Positions 43,877 through 52,806 of a stretch of 64,000 bases of DNA are shown piece by piece. The stretch is taken from contig JADKGL010000008.1 in NCBI GenBank assembly GCA_016722295.1, positions 1-64,000 of the forward strand, given 5' to 3'. The notes under the pieces are model-generated. The model was not told the origin of the DNA. It did not search any database and saw only the letters and a list, made by a program, of their open reading frames with translations. This DNA is from Saprospiraceae bacterium (GTDB lineage Bacteria > Bacteroidota > Bacteroidia > Chitinophagales > Saprospiraceae). The number at the start of each line of letters is the position of its first letter. The first letter of the stretch is position 1. Both the position numbers and the translations under genes were made by a program.

Positions 43877-44137
43877 TTATTTTGAACGTCTTCTGAATCT
43901 AATCTTAGACCTATTATTTAATTCTTCAGCGCTCATTTTAGACATTTCGCGCTTTCTTATTTCTGTTTCCATCATAGCGACTTCTCTTCGCATATGTCTC
44001 AATTCAGTCGGATTAGCAAGTCCTTTGATCGTATGCTCAAATTTTGAACTGTGGTAATTCGCTGTTGCCTCAGCCAAATCTTTTGCTAAGGTCTCATCAT
44101 TTAAACTTGTCAATTCTTTATATTTCTTTAAAGCCAT
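43877..44137 (-). CDS. rpmC: 50S ribosomal protein L29
   Basis: An 86-residue L29, longer than the usual 60-70: the core LTSLNDETLAKDLAEATANY and NPTELRHMRREVAMMETEIR is followed by an extra C-terminal segment KMSAEELNNRSKIRFRRRSK. L29 sits at the tunnel exit beside the signal recognition and trigger factor docking site, so an added basic tail may touch rRNA there; that is inference. Confidence 0.95.
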   Translation of the reverse strand: MALKKYKELTSLNDETLAKDLAEATANYHSSKFEHTIKGLANPTELRHMRREVAMMETEIRKREMSKMSAEELNNRSKIRFRRRSK

Positions 44138-44148
44138 TGCTCGATAAT

Positions 44149-44580
44149 TTATGCTGTGACTAAATTTTGAAATTCTCTTCTGACCACTATTTTAGTCATC
44201 ACTGGAAGTTTTTGTGCTGCCAATGAAAATGCTTCTTCAGCTACTTTATAAGGCACACCTTCCATTTCAAACATGATTACACCTGGCTTAATCACTGCTA
44301 CATAATGATCCAAGGCTCCTTTACCTTTACCCATACGAACCTCTGCTGGTTTTGCCGTAATCGGCTTATCGGGGAAAATTCGTATCCAAACGTTCCCTTC
44401 ACGTTTCATATGACGTGTCATGGCTACCCTCGCAGCTTCAATCTGACGGTCAGTAAGTCTACCTGCAGTTACTGCTTTGAGTCCAAAAGTCCCAAATGAT
44501 ATACTGCTTCCGCGGTATGCAAGACCTTTATTTCTGCCTTTCTGCTGTTTTCGATATTTTAATCGTTTCGGCTGTAACAT
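44149..44580 (-). CDS. rplP: 50S ribosomal protein L16
   Basis: A 143-residue L16: MLQPKRLKYRKQQKGRNKGL, SISFGTFGLKAVTAGRLTDR, EAARVAMTRHMKREGNVWIR, IFPDKPITAKPAEVRMGKGK. It helps position the A-site tRNA. The spacing to rpsC (60 bases) is the widest within this part of the cluster. Confidence 0.98.
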   Translation of the reverse strand: MLQPKRLKYRKQQKGRNKGLAYRGSSISFGTFGLKAVTAGRLTDRQIEAARVAMTRHMKREGNVWIRIFPDKPITAKPAEVRMGKGKGALDHYVAVIKPGVIMFEMEGVPYKVAEEAFSLAAQKLPVMTKIVVRREFQNLVTA

Positions 44581-44640
44581 GATTTAATATTTATCCTTTT
44601 TTGCAAAAGAGTCGCAAAATTAATACAATTTTTTTAAATT

Positions 44641-45438
44641 TTATCTTCTTTTATCCCTACGGTCTCCACCGCCGCCACCTCTTCGGTCGCCGCCACCTCT
44701 ATTATCTCTTCTTTCTCCTCTATCTCCACCTTCTCTTCTGTCACTTCTTTCTCCCTCTCTTCTTGGCTTGGTGTCTTTCTTTGTAAGGCCTACAAGCGGA
44801 GACAAGTCTCTCTTAGTAAACACTTCATTCTTACACAACCAAACTTTAATACCTATTTTTCCGTATACTGTTAATGCTTCCTTAATGGCATAATCAATAT
44901 CATATCTGAAAGTATGTAATGGAATTTTTCCCTCTTTATACTCTTCAGAACGAGCCATCTCAGCTCCATTTAAACGGCCTGAAATTCTTACTTTAATCCC
45001 TTCTGCTCCCGCTCTCATTGAAGATTGTATTGCCATCTTTGTAGCTCGTCTATAATTTACACGAGATTCAATTTGTTTTGCGATACTCTCACCGATGATT
45101 GCTGCGTCCATTTCTGGCTTACGGATCTCAACGATATTAATTTGTACATCTTGAGACGTCAATTTTTTTAATTCTTCACGGATGCGATCTACTTCAGTTC
45201 CACCTTTACCAATGATTATTCCAGGTCTTGCAGTCTGAATAGATACAGTGATTCGCTTCAATGTTCTTTCGATAATAGTTCTAGCTATACCTCCCTTTGG
45301 TATACGAGCTATAAGATAGTTTCTGATTTTTTCATCTTCTACTACTTTCTGAGCAAAGTTCTTACCACCAAACCAATTTGAATCCCATCCTCTGATGATT
45401 CCTAATCTGTTCCCTATTGGATGTGCTTTTTGTCCCAT
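44641..45438 (-). CDS. rpsC: 30S ribosomal protein S3 with an Arg/Gly/Asp-rich tail
   Basis: Residues 1-215 are ordinary S3: MGQKAHPIGNRLGIIRGWDS, the KH domain with GIIIGKGGTEVDRIREELKK, and INYRRATKM-like and YDIDYAIKEALTVYGKIGIK motifs. After KKDTKPRREGERSD the protein continues with about 40 residues of almost only Arg, Gly and Asp (DRREGGDRGERRDNRGGGDR and similar). S3 lies at the mRNA entry channel and has helicase-related function; an RGG-like tail could add RNA contacts. 265 residues in total versus about 210-230 usual. Confidence 0.97.
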   Translation of the reverse strand: MGQKAHPIGNRLGIIRGWDSNWFGGKNFAQKVVEDEKIRNYLIARIPKGGIARTIIERTLKRITVSIQTARPGIIIGKGGTEVDRIREELKKLTSQDVQINIVEIRKPEMDAAIIGESIAKQIESRVNYRRATKMAIQSSMRAGAEGIKVRISGRLNGAEMARSEEYKEGKIPLHTFRYDIDYAIKEALTVYGKIGIKVWLCKNEVFTKRDLSPLVGLTKKDTKPRREGERSDRREGGDRGERRDNRGGGDRRGGGGGDRRDKRR

Positions 45439-45451
45439 TATAATATTTTAA

Positions 45452-45823
45452 TTAATTGGTCGAATTTGATTTAACAACAGCTACTTGATCTGCAACTACT
45501 AAAGTTACATGGTTTCTTCTTTTGCGAATTCTATGTGCACGTCCATGCGGTGCAGGCTGAAATCTTTTGATCACAGTTCCTCCATCTACGAAAGCAGTCT
45601 TTACATATAGCTGCGCACTATCTGCTGCACCTTCGCCATGCTTTTGCTCATAGTTATTGATAGCAGAAAGTAAAAGCTTCTCTAACCAAGTAGAGGCTTC
45701 TTTCTTTGTGAATTTCAATATTCCTAAAGCTGTATTTACTTTTTTTCCTCGAATCAAATCCACAACTAATCTCATCTTACGAGGAGACATTGGACAATTT
45801 CGAAGTTTTGCTGTTGCTTCCAT
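45452..45823 (-). CDS. rplV: 50S ribosomal protein L22
   Basis: A 123-residue L22: MEATAKLRNCPMSPRKMRLV, VDLIRGKKVNTALGILKFTK, AINNYEQKHGEGAADSAQLY, then the tunnel-lining loop region FQPAPHGRAHRIRKRRNHVT. Its beta-hairpin reaches into the exit tunnel. Usual place between rpsS and rpsC. Confidence 0.98.
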   Translation of the reverse strand: MEATAKLRNCPMSPRKMRLVVDLIRGKKVNTALGILKFTKKEASTWLEKLLLSAINNYEQKHGEGAADSAQLYVKTAFVDGGTVIKRFQPAPHGRAHRIRKRRNHVTLVVADQVAVVKSNSTN

Positions 45824-45854
45824 TTTATATTTATTTAAATGGTTTTTAATTTTT

Positions 45855-46118
45855 TTAACGATTACCTGAATGACCTTTAAATGTACGAGTTGGAGAAAAT
45901 TCTCCTAACTTATGTCCTACCATGTTTTCCGTAACATATACAGGAATAAATGACTTGCCGTTATGCACAGCAATCGTCTCTCCTACCATGTCTGGAATAA
46001 TCATTGAAGCACGACTCCATGTCTTAATAACTCCCTTCTTTGAAGATTCTTTTGCTTTTTGAATCTTAGCAAGAAGTTTGTGATGAATATAAGGTCCTTT
46101 TTTTATCGATCGAGCCAT
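45855..46118 (-). CDS. rpsS: 30S ribosomal protein S19
   Basis: An 87-residue S19: MARSIKKGPYIHHKLLAKIQ, VIKTWSRASMIIPDMVGETI, AVHNGKSFIPVYVTENMVGH, KLGEFSPTRTFKGHSGNR. Forms a complex with S13 in the 30S head. Normal length. Confidence 0.99.
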   Translation of the reverse strand: MARSIKKGPYIHHKLLAKIQKAKESSKKGVIKTWSRASMIIPDMVGETIAVHNGKSFIPVYVTENMVGHKLGEFSPTRTFKGHSGNR

Positions 46119-46137
46119 AATTGGTTGATATCAATTT

Positions 46138-46971
46138 TTAATCAATATTGTTTTTACGCTTAGATATAATTAATTTATCTGAATGTTTCCAAGGAGATCT
46201 TGTCTTGAATCCTTTAGCAAAGACACCATTTCTTGATCTTGGATGACCTCCAGATGATCTACCTTCACCTCCTCCCATCGGATGGTCTACTGGGTTCATC
46301 GCAACACCTCTATTTCTTGGTTTGAAACCTAACCAGCGGTAACGTCCTGCTTTACCAACTGATTCCAAGCTATGATCTGGATTTGAAGTCGAACCAATAG
46401 TTGCTTTGCAAGTCATCAAAATTCTTCTCACCTCTCCTGATGGCATCTTTACTACTGCGTAACGATCTTCTTTTCCCATCATTGTAGCTGAACTACCTGC
46501 ACTTCTTACTAATGCAGCACCTTGACCTGGATGCAATTCTATTGCATGAATATTCGAACCCAATGGAACTTCAGAAAGGAATAAAGCATTACCAATCTCT
46601 GGTGCAGCTCCTTTACCACTCATTAGTGATTGCCCTACTTTCAAACCATTTGGACAAATGATATATCTCTTTTCTCCATCAGCATAATGCACTAAAGCGA
46701 TAAATGCTGTTCTGTTTGGATCATATTCTACTGAAGCTACTGTTCCAGGAATACCATCTTTCTCACGATGGAAATCAATGATTCTATATTTCTTCTTATG
46801 ACCTCCGCCACGATATCTAGTAGTACGTCTTCCTTGATTATTTCTACCTCCGGTAGACTTTTTTTCTTCCATCAAAGACTTCTCAGGCACATCCGTCGTT
46901 AACTCTGCAAATGTGTTGGCTACTCTAAATCTTGTGCCGGGCGTGATTGGATTTAATTTTTTTACTGGCAT
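46138..46971 (-). CDS. rplB: 50S ribosomal protein L2
   Basis: A 277-residue L2: KKLNPITPGTRFRVANTFAE, GRNNQGRRTTRYRGGGHKKK, RIIDFHREKDGIPGTVASVE, GVAMNPVDHPMGGGEGRSSG with the conserved His needed near the peptidyl transferase centre. Binds 23S rRNA domain IV. Full length. Confidence 0.99.
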   Translation of the reverse strand: MPVKKLNPITPGTRFRVANTFAELTTDVPEKSLMEEKKSTGGRNNQGRRTTRYRGGGHKKKYRIIDFHREKDGIPGTVASVEYDPNRTAFIALVHYADGEKRYIICPNGLKVGQSLMSGKGAAPEIGNALFLSEVPLGSNIHAIELHPGQGAALVRSAGSSATMMGKEDRYAVVKMPSGEVRRILMTCKATIGSTSNPDHSLESVGKAGRYRWLGFKPRNRGVAMNPVDHPMGGGEGRSSGGHPRSRNGVFAKGFKTRSPWKHSDKLIISKRKNNID

Positions 46972-46977
46972 TTCAGT

Positions 46978-47280
46978 TTATTTTTGATCTTCTCCAAAAA
47001 TCGTAATTTCATCTCCAGGTGCAAGTGTCACAATAGCTTTCTTGTATCCTGGCTTTATACCTTTTAACATTCCTGCTCTTGTACTACGTACTTTTGCTTT
47101 ACCTGGAACTATTAATGTATTTACTGCACGAACACTTACATTGTAAGTAGCTTCAACAGTTTTTTTAATTTCAATCTTGTTCACATCTTTCTGAACTACA
47201 AATGAATATTTATTACTTTTTGATGAAAGGTTGTCTGCTTTCTCTGTAATAACTGGTCGAATGATTAATTGATTCTTCAT
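46978..47280 (-). CDS. rplW: 50S ribosomal protein L23
   Basis: A 100-residue L23: LIIRPVITEKADNLSSKSNK, YSFVVQKDVNKIEIKKTVEA, NTLIVPGKAKVRSTRAGMLK, GYKKAIVTLAPGDEITIFGE. Main docking site for trigger factor and SRP at the tunnel exit. 6 bases before rplB. Confidence 0.97.
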   Translation of the reverse strand: MKNQLIIRPVITEKADNLSSKSNKYSFVVQKDVNKIEIKKTVEATYNVSVRAVNTLIVPGKAKVRSTRAGMLKGIKPGYKKAIVTLAPGDEITIFGEDQK

Positions 47281-47287
47281 GTTCAGT

Positions 47288-47914
47288 TTAACTTAATGTG
47301 CTTTTAATTTTTTCAATACTAGACTCTGTTAATACCAAAGTTGCTGTATTCAATATTTCATATGTACTTAAATCTTTCGCAACTTGTATTGAAGTCTTAG
47401 GAATGTTTCGTCCAGAAAGATATACCATTGAATTGTATTCTGGAGTAACAAAAATTGATTTCTTACCATCCAATTTCAATCCTTTGATGATGTCTACAAA
47501 CTGCTTTGTTTTAGGCGCATTAAACGTAAAATCTTCAACAACAATAATTGAATTAGATGCTGCCATCTGTGACAATGCACTTTTACGAGCAAGCACTTTT
47601 ACTTTTTTATTTAACTTCTGCGAATAATCTCTTGGATGAGGACCGAAAGCTCTACCTCCACCTTTGAACATTGGATTTTTCAAAGATCCTGCACGAGCGC
47701 CACCTGTTCCTTTCTGACGTTTGAACTTTTTTGTAGTACGCCATACTTCATTTCTTTCTTTTGAATCATGCGTACCTTGTCTTTGGTTCGCCATATATTC
47801 TTTTACTGAAAGGTAGATTACATGCTCATTCGGAGTAATCTCGAATATGTCTGCTGGAAGCTCCACTGATCTTCCTGTAGATTGTCCATTTACATTTACA
47901 ATATCAAGTCTCAT
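47288..47914 (-). CDS. rplD: 50S ribosomal protein L4
   Basis: A 208-residue L4: VELPADIFEITPNEHVIYLS, YMANQRQGTHDSKERNEVWR, RQKGTGGARAGSLKNPMFKG, GGRAFGPHPRDYSQKLNKKV. The extended loop lines the exit tunnel. In some bacteria L4 represses the S10 operon; no such site was looked for successfully here. Confidence 0.98.
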   Translation of the reverse strand: MRLDIVNVNGQSTGRSVELPADIFEITPNEHVIYLSVKEYMANQRQGTHDSKERNEVWRTTKKFKRQKGTGGARAGSLKNPMFKGGGRAFGPHPRDYSQKLNKKVKVLARKSALSQMAASNSIIVVEDFTFNAPKTKQFVDIIKGLKLDGKKSIFVTPEYNSMVYLSGRNIPKTSIQVAKDLSTYEILNTATLVLTESSIEKIKSTLS

Positions 47915-47920
47915 ACTCCT

Positions 47921-48544
47921 TTACTTTTTTTCAATGATTACAATAGAACCTTTGTGGCCAGGTATTGCTCCTTTCACTAAGATCAAATTCTTTTCGCTCA
48001 TGATCTTGATAATCTTAAGATTGCGCATCTTAATTTTATCAGTGCCGTTCTGTCCTCCCATTCGCAAGCCTTTTACAACTTTTGAAGGGTAAGAAGATGC
48101 ACCAATAGATCCTGGTGCACGAAGTCTGTTATGCTGACCGTGAGTCGCATTTTGGACCCCACCGAAACCATGTCTTTTGATGACCCCTTGGAATCCTTTT
48201 CCTTTTGATCTACCTGATACATGAACTGTGTCACCTTCTGCAAAAAGATCTTCCAAACGAACTTCGTCACCTAAACCCTTATCCAATGTGCAATCTCTGA
48301 ACTCTAAAGATTTTTTCTTTGGAGTCGTCTTTGCATTTTGAAAATGAGTTGTTATGGCTTTATTAAAGTTCTTTGCTTTTCCTTCACCAAAAGATAATTG
48401 TAATGCGTTGTACCCATCTGAATCTTCAGATTTAACTTGCGTCACTACATTGGGTGATGCTTCGATCACCGTACATGCAGTATATTTTCCATCTGCACTA
48501 TAAATGCTGGTCATACCAACTTTAGTACCTATAAGTCCGTTCAC
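47921..48544 (-). CDS. rplC: 50S ribosomal protein L3
   Basis: An L3 protein of about 207 residues: NGLIGTKVGMTSIYSADGKY, VHVSGRSKGKGFQGVIKRHG, NATHGQHNRLRAPGSIGASS, YPSKVVKGLRMGGQNGTDKI. The start is uncertain: homologs begin at (M)NGLIG, which fits a GTG codon at 48544. An open frame extends to a TTG at 48592 (MLGDKISKSLTIKCRIV), but this extra part is not typical of L3. No ATG fits in frame, so a small error near the start is possible. Confidence 0.95.
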   Translation of the reverse strand: MNGLIGTKVGMTSIYSADGKYTACTVIEASPNVVTQVKSEDSDGYNALQLSFGEGKAKNFNKAITTHFQNAKTTPKKKSLEFRDCTLDKGLGDEVRLEDLFAEGDTVHVSGRSKGKGFQGVIKRHGFGGVQNATHGQHNRLRAPGSIGASSYPSKVVKGLRMGGQNGTDKIKMRNLKIIKIMSEKNLILVKGAIPGHKGSIVIIEKK

Positions 48545-48612
48545 AATACGACATTTTATAGTTAAGCTCTTCGAAATTTTATCTCCGAGCAAATAAGTTC
48601 AATAATAATAAA

Positions 48613-48921
48613 TTAAGACAATTTTACTTGAATATCTACTCCACTTGGTAGTTCGAGCTTCGACAACGCATCTACCGTCTTAGGAGTAGGCGTATAAATC
48701 TCGATCAAGCGCTTGTGTGTCCGAAGTTGGAACTGCTCACGAGCTTTCTTATTTACGTGCGGGGAACGTAGCACGGTAAATATTTCTTTCTCAGTGGGCA
48801 GCGGAATCGGACCTGCAACGACTGCACCGCTATTGCGTACAGTTTTTACGATTTTTTCTGTACTCTTGTCAACCAAATTATGGTCGTAAGAATGCAGTTT
48901 AATCCGAATTTTTTGATTCAT
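48613..48921 (-). CDS. rpsJ: 30S ribosomal protein S10
   Basis: A 102-residue S10: MNQKIRIKLHSYDHNLVDKS, VAGPIPLPTEKEIFTVLRSP, HVNKKAREQFQLRTHKRLIE, VDALSKLELPSGVDIQVKLS. Also the transcription antitermination factor NusE. Directly follows fusA (17 bases); tuf, often found here in other phyla, is absent. Confidence 0.98.
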   Translation of the reverse strand: MNQKIRIKLHSYDHNLVDKSTEKIVKTVRNSGAVVAGPIPLPTEKEIFTVLRSPHVNKKAREQFQLRTHKRLIEIYTPTPKTVDALSKLELPSGVDIQVKLS

Positions 48922-48938
48922 GCCTTAACTATTTTTAA

Positions 48939-51092
48939 TTATACTTTTACATTTCCTTTTGCCTTTGCTATTACATCATCTGCAATTTGCTTTGGCACTG
49001 GCGAATAATGAGAGAATTCCATTGTAGAACTAGCACGTCCTGATGTGATTGTTCTCAATTGAGTCACATAACCAAACATTTCAGATAGAGGTACGTCTGC
49101 TTGTATCGCAACAGCACCACCCATTCTTGCTTCTTGTCCTTTTGGAAGACCTCTTCTTCTATTCAAATCACCGATCACTGGACCTACATATTCCTCTGGA
49201 GTGATCACTTCCAATTTCATAATTGGCTCCAATATTTGTGGAGCAGTTTTTGGAGCAGCCTCTCTAAATCCATCCTTCGCACAAAGTTCGAAAGCTTGTG
49301 GTTTAGAGTCAACTGCGTGCATAGATCCATCAAAAACACGAATCTTCATGTTCTCGATATTGTATCCTGCTAATATTCCTTGATTCATCATGGATTCAAA
49401 TCCTTTGGTCACTGATGGCATATAAGACTTATCAATAGAACCTCCGAAAATATCCCACACGAATTGCATTCTTGTTTTACCAGATTTGAAATCTTCACTT
49501 GCTAAGAACTCATCATCAGCAGGGCCGATTGTAAATTCCATGTCAGCAAATAATCCAGATCCACCTGTTTGCTTCTTCAATCTCTCGCGATGAGTAACTG
49601 TCTTAGTCAACGCTTCTTTATAATTTACTTGAGGTGCACCTTGGTTGCACTCTACATTGAATTCTCTCTTTAAACGATCTACTAGGATTTCAAGGTGAAG
49701 CTCACCCATCCCACTGATGATGGTCTGACCTGTATTTTCATCAGTCATCACTCGGAATGTTGGATCTTCTTCAGCTAACTTAGCAAGAGACATACCCAAT
49801 TTATCTTGATCCTTTTGAGTTTTTGGCTCAATCGCTATACTAATCACTGGATCAGGGAATACCATTGCTTCCAAAATAATCGGATGCGCTTCATCACAAA
49901 GTGTATCTCCTGTCTTGATATCTTTAAATCCTACTGCCGCAACAATATCTCCTGCTTCTACAGTTTCTATTGATTTACGATCATTGGCATGCATCAAGAA
50001 TAATCTTGAGATACGCTCTTTCTCCATAGAAAGTCTGTCTTTTTCAGATCTCACTTTCAATACATAAGAACCTGCATCCAATTTACCTGAATATACCCGA
50101 ATAAATACTAATCTACCTACGAATGGGTCAGTTGCTACTTTGAATGCCAATGCTGCAAATGGCTCATCAACTGATGGTTTTCTCAATAAAGGTGCATCTG
50201 TTTTAGGATCAATTCCAGTAACAGCTTCAACATCTAATGGTGAAGGTAAAAATGCACAAACTGCATCAAGTACTGCTTGTACTCCTTTATTTTTGAACGC
50301 AGATCCACACATCATTGGGACAAACTTCATGTCACAAACAGCTGCACGAATCGCAATGATCATTTCTTCTTCTGTGATCGAATCTGGATTGTCGAAGAAT
50401 TTCATCAACAACTCATCATCATACTCAGCGACGTTCTCGATCAATTTTTGTCTGTATTCTAAAACTGTGTCTTTGATATCATCAGGAATCGGAATCTCAG
50501 TGTATTTCATACCTTTAGAATCCTCATCCCAAATAATCGCTTTGTTTGTAATCAAATCCACAACACCTCGAAAATGTTCTTCAGCACCAATTGGCACTTG
50601 AAGTGGTACTGCATTTGATCCCAACATTTTCTTCACTTGATTTACCACCATGAAGAAATCTGCTCCTTGACGATCCATTTTATTTACGAATCCTAATCTT
50701 GGAACTTTATAATTGTCAGCCAATCTCCAGTTTGTCTCAGATTGTGGCTCTACACCATCCACTGCACTAAACAAGAAAACTAAACCATCTAATACTCTTA
50801 ATGAACGATTCACCTCAACTGTAAAGTCAACGTGACCTGGTGTATCTATAATATTAACTGTAAACTCACTATTTTTCCACTTCCAATGTGTCTGTGTTGC
50901 AGCTGAGGTAATAGTAATCCCTCTTTCTTGCTCTTGAGCCATCCAGTCCATAGTAGCTGCACCATCATGAACTTCTCCGATTTTGTGAGTTAAACCTGTA
51001 TAATAAAGAATTCTTTCTGTTGTTGTCGTTTTTCCAGCATCGATGTGCGCTGCAATACCGATATTTCTTAAGAATTTTAAATCTTTTGCCAT
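48939..51092 (-). CDS. fusA: Elongation factor G
   Basis: Start set at the ATG of MAKDLKFLRNIGIAAHIDAG (51092); the open frame runs further upstream into rpsG. 717 residues. GTPase motifs: G1 AHIDAGKTTTTERI, switch II DTPGHVDFTVEVNR, FVNKMDRQGADF (NKxD), and CGSAFKNKGVQAVLDA. Domains II-V follow in order (GMGELHLEILVDRL, MRVFDG-type strand, RRRGLPKGQEARMGG). It drives translocation on the ribosome. The catalytic His is in the PGH motif. Confidence 0.98.
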   Translation of the reverse strand: MAKDLKFLRNIGIAAHIDAGKTTTTERILYYTGLTHKIGEVHDGAATMDWMAQEQERGITITSAATQTHWKWKNSEFTVNIIDTPGHVDFTVEVNRSLRVLDGLVFLFSAVDGVEPQSETNWRLADNYKVPRLGFVNKMDRQGADFFMVVNQVKKMLGSNAVPLQVPIGAEEHFRGVVDLITNKAIIWDEDSKGMKYTEIPIPDDIKDTVLEYRQKLIENVAEYDDELLMKFFDNPDSITEEEMIIAIRAAVCDMKFVPMMCGSAFKNKGVQAVLDAVCAFLPSPLDVEAVTGIDPKTDAPLLRKPSVDEPFAALAFKVATDPFVGRLVFIRVYSGKLDAGSYVLKVRSEKDRLSMEKERISRLFLMHANDRKSIETVEAGDIVAAVGFKDIKTGDTLCDEAHPIILEAMVFPDPVISIAIEPKTQKDQDKLGMSLAKLAEEDPTFRVMTDENTGQTIISGMGELHLEILVDRLKREFNVECNQGAPQVNYKEALTKTVTHRERLKKQTGGSGLFADMEFTIGPADDEFLASEDFKSGKTRMQFVWDIFGGSIDKSYMPSVTKGFESMMNQGILAGYNIENMKIRVFDGSMHAVDSKPQAFELCAKDGFREAAPKTAPQILEPIMKLEVITPEEYVGPVIGDLNRRRGLPKGQEARMGGAVAIQADVPLSEMFGYVTQLRTITSGRASSTMEFSHYSPVPKQIADDVIAKAKGNVKV

Positions 51093-51108
51093 GATTTTTC
51101 TATCTCTA

Positions 51109-51576
51109 TTACGCTTTAAAATGAGCAAAAGCTCTGTTTGATTCTGCCATTTTGTGAGTATCCTCACGTTTCTTAACTGCTGCGCCTTCACCTTTTGCCG
51201 CTGACATGATTTCAGAAGCTAATTTTTCAGCCATTCCTTTTCCTGCTCTAGCTCTAGAATATTTGATCAACCATTTAATTCCGATAGACAATTTTCTATC
51301 TGGTCTCATTTCCATAGGAATCTGGAAAGTTGCTCCACCGATACGTTTTGGTCTTACTTCTACATGAGGCATCACGTTAGACAATGCTCTTTTCCAAACT
51401 TCGTGTGGGTTCTCTTGAGTCTTAGCTTCTACTTGATCCATTGCACCATAAAATATAGTGTGTGCCGTAGATTTTTTTCCTTGCCACAACATATTGTTGA
51501 TGAACTGAGATACAACAGTATCTCCAAATCGTGGGTCTGGTTCTAAGATTCTCTTTTTTGGTTTATGTTTCCGCAT
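51109..51576 (-). CDS. rpsG: 30S ribosomal protein S7
   Basis: A 155-residue S7: KKRILEPDPRFGDTVVSQFI, NNMLWQGKKSTAHTIFYGAM, VEVRPKRIGGATFQIPMEMR, KREDTHKMAESNRAFAHFKA. It organises the 3' domain of 16S rRNA. The str-operon order rpsL-rpsG-fusA is kept. Confidence 0.98.
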   Translation of the reverse strand: MRKHKPKKRILEPDPRFGDTVVSQFINNMLWQGKKSTAHTIFYGAMDQVEAKTQENPHEVWKRALSNVMPHVEVRPKRIGGATFQIPMEMRPDRKLSIGIKWLIKYSRARAGKGMAEKLASEIMSAAKGEGAAVKKREDTHKMAESNRAFAHFKA

Positions 51577-51599
51577 GACTTAAAGGCAAATTTTATCGT

Positions 51600-51974
51600 T
51601 TATTTTTTAGGTCTTTTACTTCCGTACTTAGATCTTGATTTCTTTCTGTTATTTACTCCAGCTGTATCTAAAGCTCCTCTCACGATAGTGTAACGTACTC
51701 CGGGAAGATCTTTTACCCTTCCTCCTCTCACTAATACGATAGAGTGCTCTTGTAAGTTATGCCCTTCTCCTGGGATATAGCAGATTACCTCTATTCCGTT
51801 CGTCAACCTTACTTTAGCTACTTTTCTAAGTGCTGAGTTCGGCTTCTTTGGAGTCGTCGTATATACCCTAGTACACACTCCTCGTTTCTGAGGATTGGAT
51901 TGTAAGGCTCTTGATTTACTTTTGTAAACCACTTTTTCGCGACCTATCCTGATTAATTGATTGATAGTAGGCAT
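51600..51974 (-). CDS. rpsL: 30S ribosomal protein S12
   Basis: A 124-residue S12: MPTINQLIRIGREKVVYKSK, RGVCTRVYTTTPKKPNSALR with the KPNSALRK loop that is the streptomycin-related site (wild-type Lys), RLTNGIEVICYIPGEGHNLQ, VRGGRVKDLPGVRYTIVRGA. First gene of the cluster, about 80 bases behind the promoter at 52061-52091. Confidence 0.99.
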   Translation of the reverse strand: MPTINQLIRIGREKVVYKSKSRALQSNPQKRGVCTRVYTTTPKKPNSALRKVAKVRLTNGIEVICYIPGEGHNLQEHSIVLVRGGRVKDLPGVRYTIVRGALDTAGVNNRKKSRSKYGSKRPKK

Positions 51975-52299
51975 ATTTTACTTTCTATACGGCTTTTAAT
52001 AAATTACTATAATTAACACATTTTCAATCCTTTAAGAGTACACTTACCCCTAAGGAGTCGCAAATGTACTGCTTTTCTTGTTTTCCGCAAAGATTATTTT
52101 CAAAAAAAAATAGAAAGTTTCATTTTTAACAAGATATTTGAAATTATTGGGCTTTAGTAAATGTCCTAGTTTGATGATTTTGATGGTTAAACTAGTAATG
52201 GAAGTCAATTTAGTAACTCATATTTCCAAAACTTATATATAATATTTTAGACTATATATATATGAATCCACCATATCTTTATCTTAAATTACAACAAGC
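51975..52299. other. Divergent intergenic region of rpsL and the acetyltransferase gene
   Basis: 325 bases without a gene. It holds the promoter of the ribosomal cluster (52061-52091, minus) and an AT-rich stretch with a TATATATATATG-type sequence near 52250-52263 before the plus-strand acetyltransferase gene. No RNA gene or repeat seen. Confidence 0.6.
52061..52091 (-). promoter_or_regulatory. rpsLp: Promoter of the str-S10-spc-alpha cluster
   Basis: On the minus strand TTTG (52091-52088), a 19-base spacer, and TACATTTG (52068-52061), a near-perfect match to the Bacteroidota vegetative promoter (TTTG, 19-20 bases, TAnnTTTG). The leader to rpsL would be about 80 nucleotides, long enough for autoregulatory structure. 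Confidence 0.8.
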
Positions 52300-52749
52300 A
52301 TGCAAAATTTTTCACTCCGCAAAGCAAATCCCTCAGATGCAAAAGCCATCCATAGCCTAATCGTCGATTTAGCTATCTTCGAGAAGGAGCCAAATGCTGT
52401 CAAAACCAGTGTAGAGGATTATAGGATTGGTCTTGAGATTCATCAATTCGATGCTATACTCGCAGTAGATGAAAATGACCACATTCTTGGCATGGCTTTC
52501 TTCTACCCTACATTCTCCACTTGGAGCGGCAAGGCATTGTATCTTGAAGATTTTATAGTGAAAGAAGAATTTAGAGGGAAAGGGATTGGGAAACAACTTT
52601 TTGAAGCCTATCTCGCTGAAGCCAAACGACAAAATGCCAAAATATGCCGATGGCAGGTATTAGATTGGAATGAAGTGGGAAAATCTTTCTACAGAAAATA
52701 TAAAGTTGAAGTACATTTGGGCTGGGAAAATTGGATCATTCGTATGTAA
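52300..52749 (+). CDS. GNAT N-acetyltransferase, SSAT/thialysine-type
   Basis: A 149-residue single-domain acetyltransferase. Acetyl-CoA loop: EDFIVKEEFRGKGIGKQLFE (R/Q-x-x-G-x-G/A). The N-terminal LRKANPSDAKAIHSLIVDLA, YLEDFIV and CRWQVLDWNEVGKSFYRK follow the pattern of spermidine/spermine and thialysine N-acetyltransferases. Probably modifies a small polyamine-like amine in the cytoplasm; substrate is inference. Monocistronic, with 57 bases to the next gene. Confidence 0.85.
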   Translation: MQNFSLRKANPSDAKAIHSLIVDLAIFEKEPNAVKTSVEDYRIGLEIHQFDAILAVDENDHILGMAFFYPTFSTWSGKALYLEDFIVKEEFRGKGIGKQLFEAYLAEAKRQNAKICRWQVLDWNEVGKSFYRKYKVEVHLGWENWIIRM

Positions 52750-52806
52750 GCTCACATTGAATCAAATTTTTCAAAAAAAACTATTTTGAATTCTAAAAAT
52801 ATTGAA

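Noticed and set aside
48545..48592. Extended N-terminus of L3 starting at TTG 48592
   Set aside because: The extra 16 residues are not typical of L3, and a GTG at the usual L3 start is available; kept only as an alternative.
50140..50601. Plus-strand open frame of 153 residues opposite fusA
   Set aside because: It is the reverse reading of a highly conserved gene and its protein resembles nothing; the same holds for 34 other antisense frames such as 35161-35451, 17676-17990 and 381-785.
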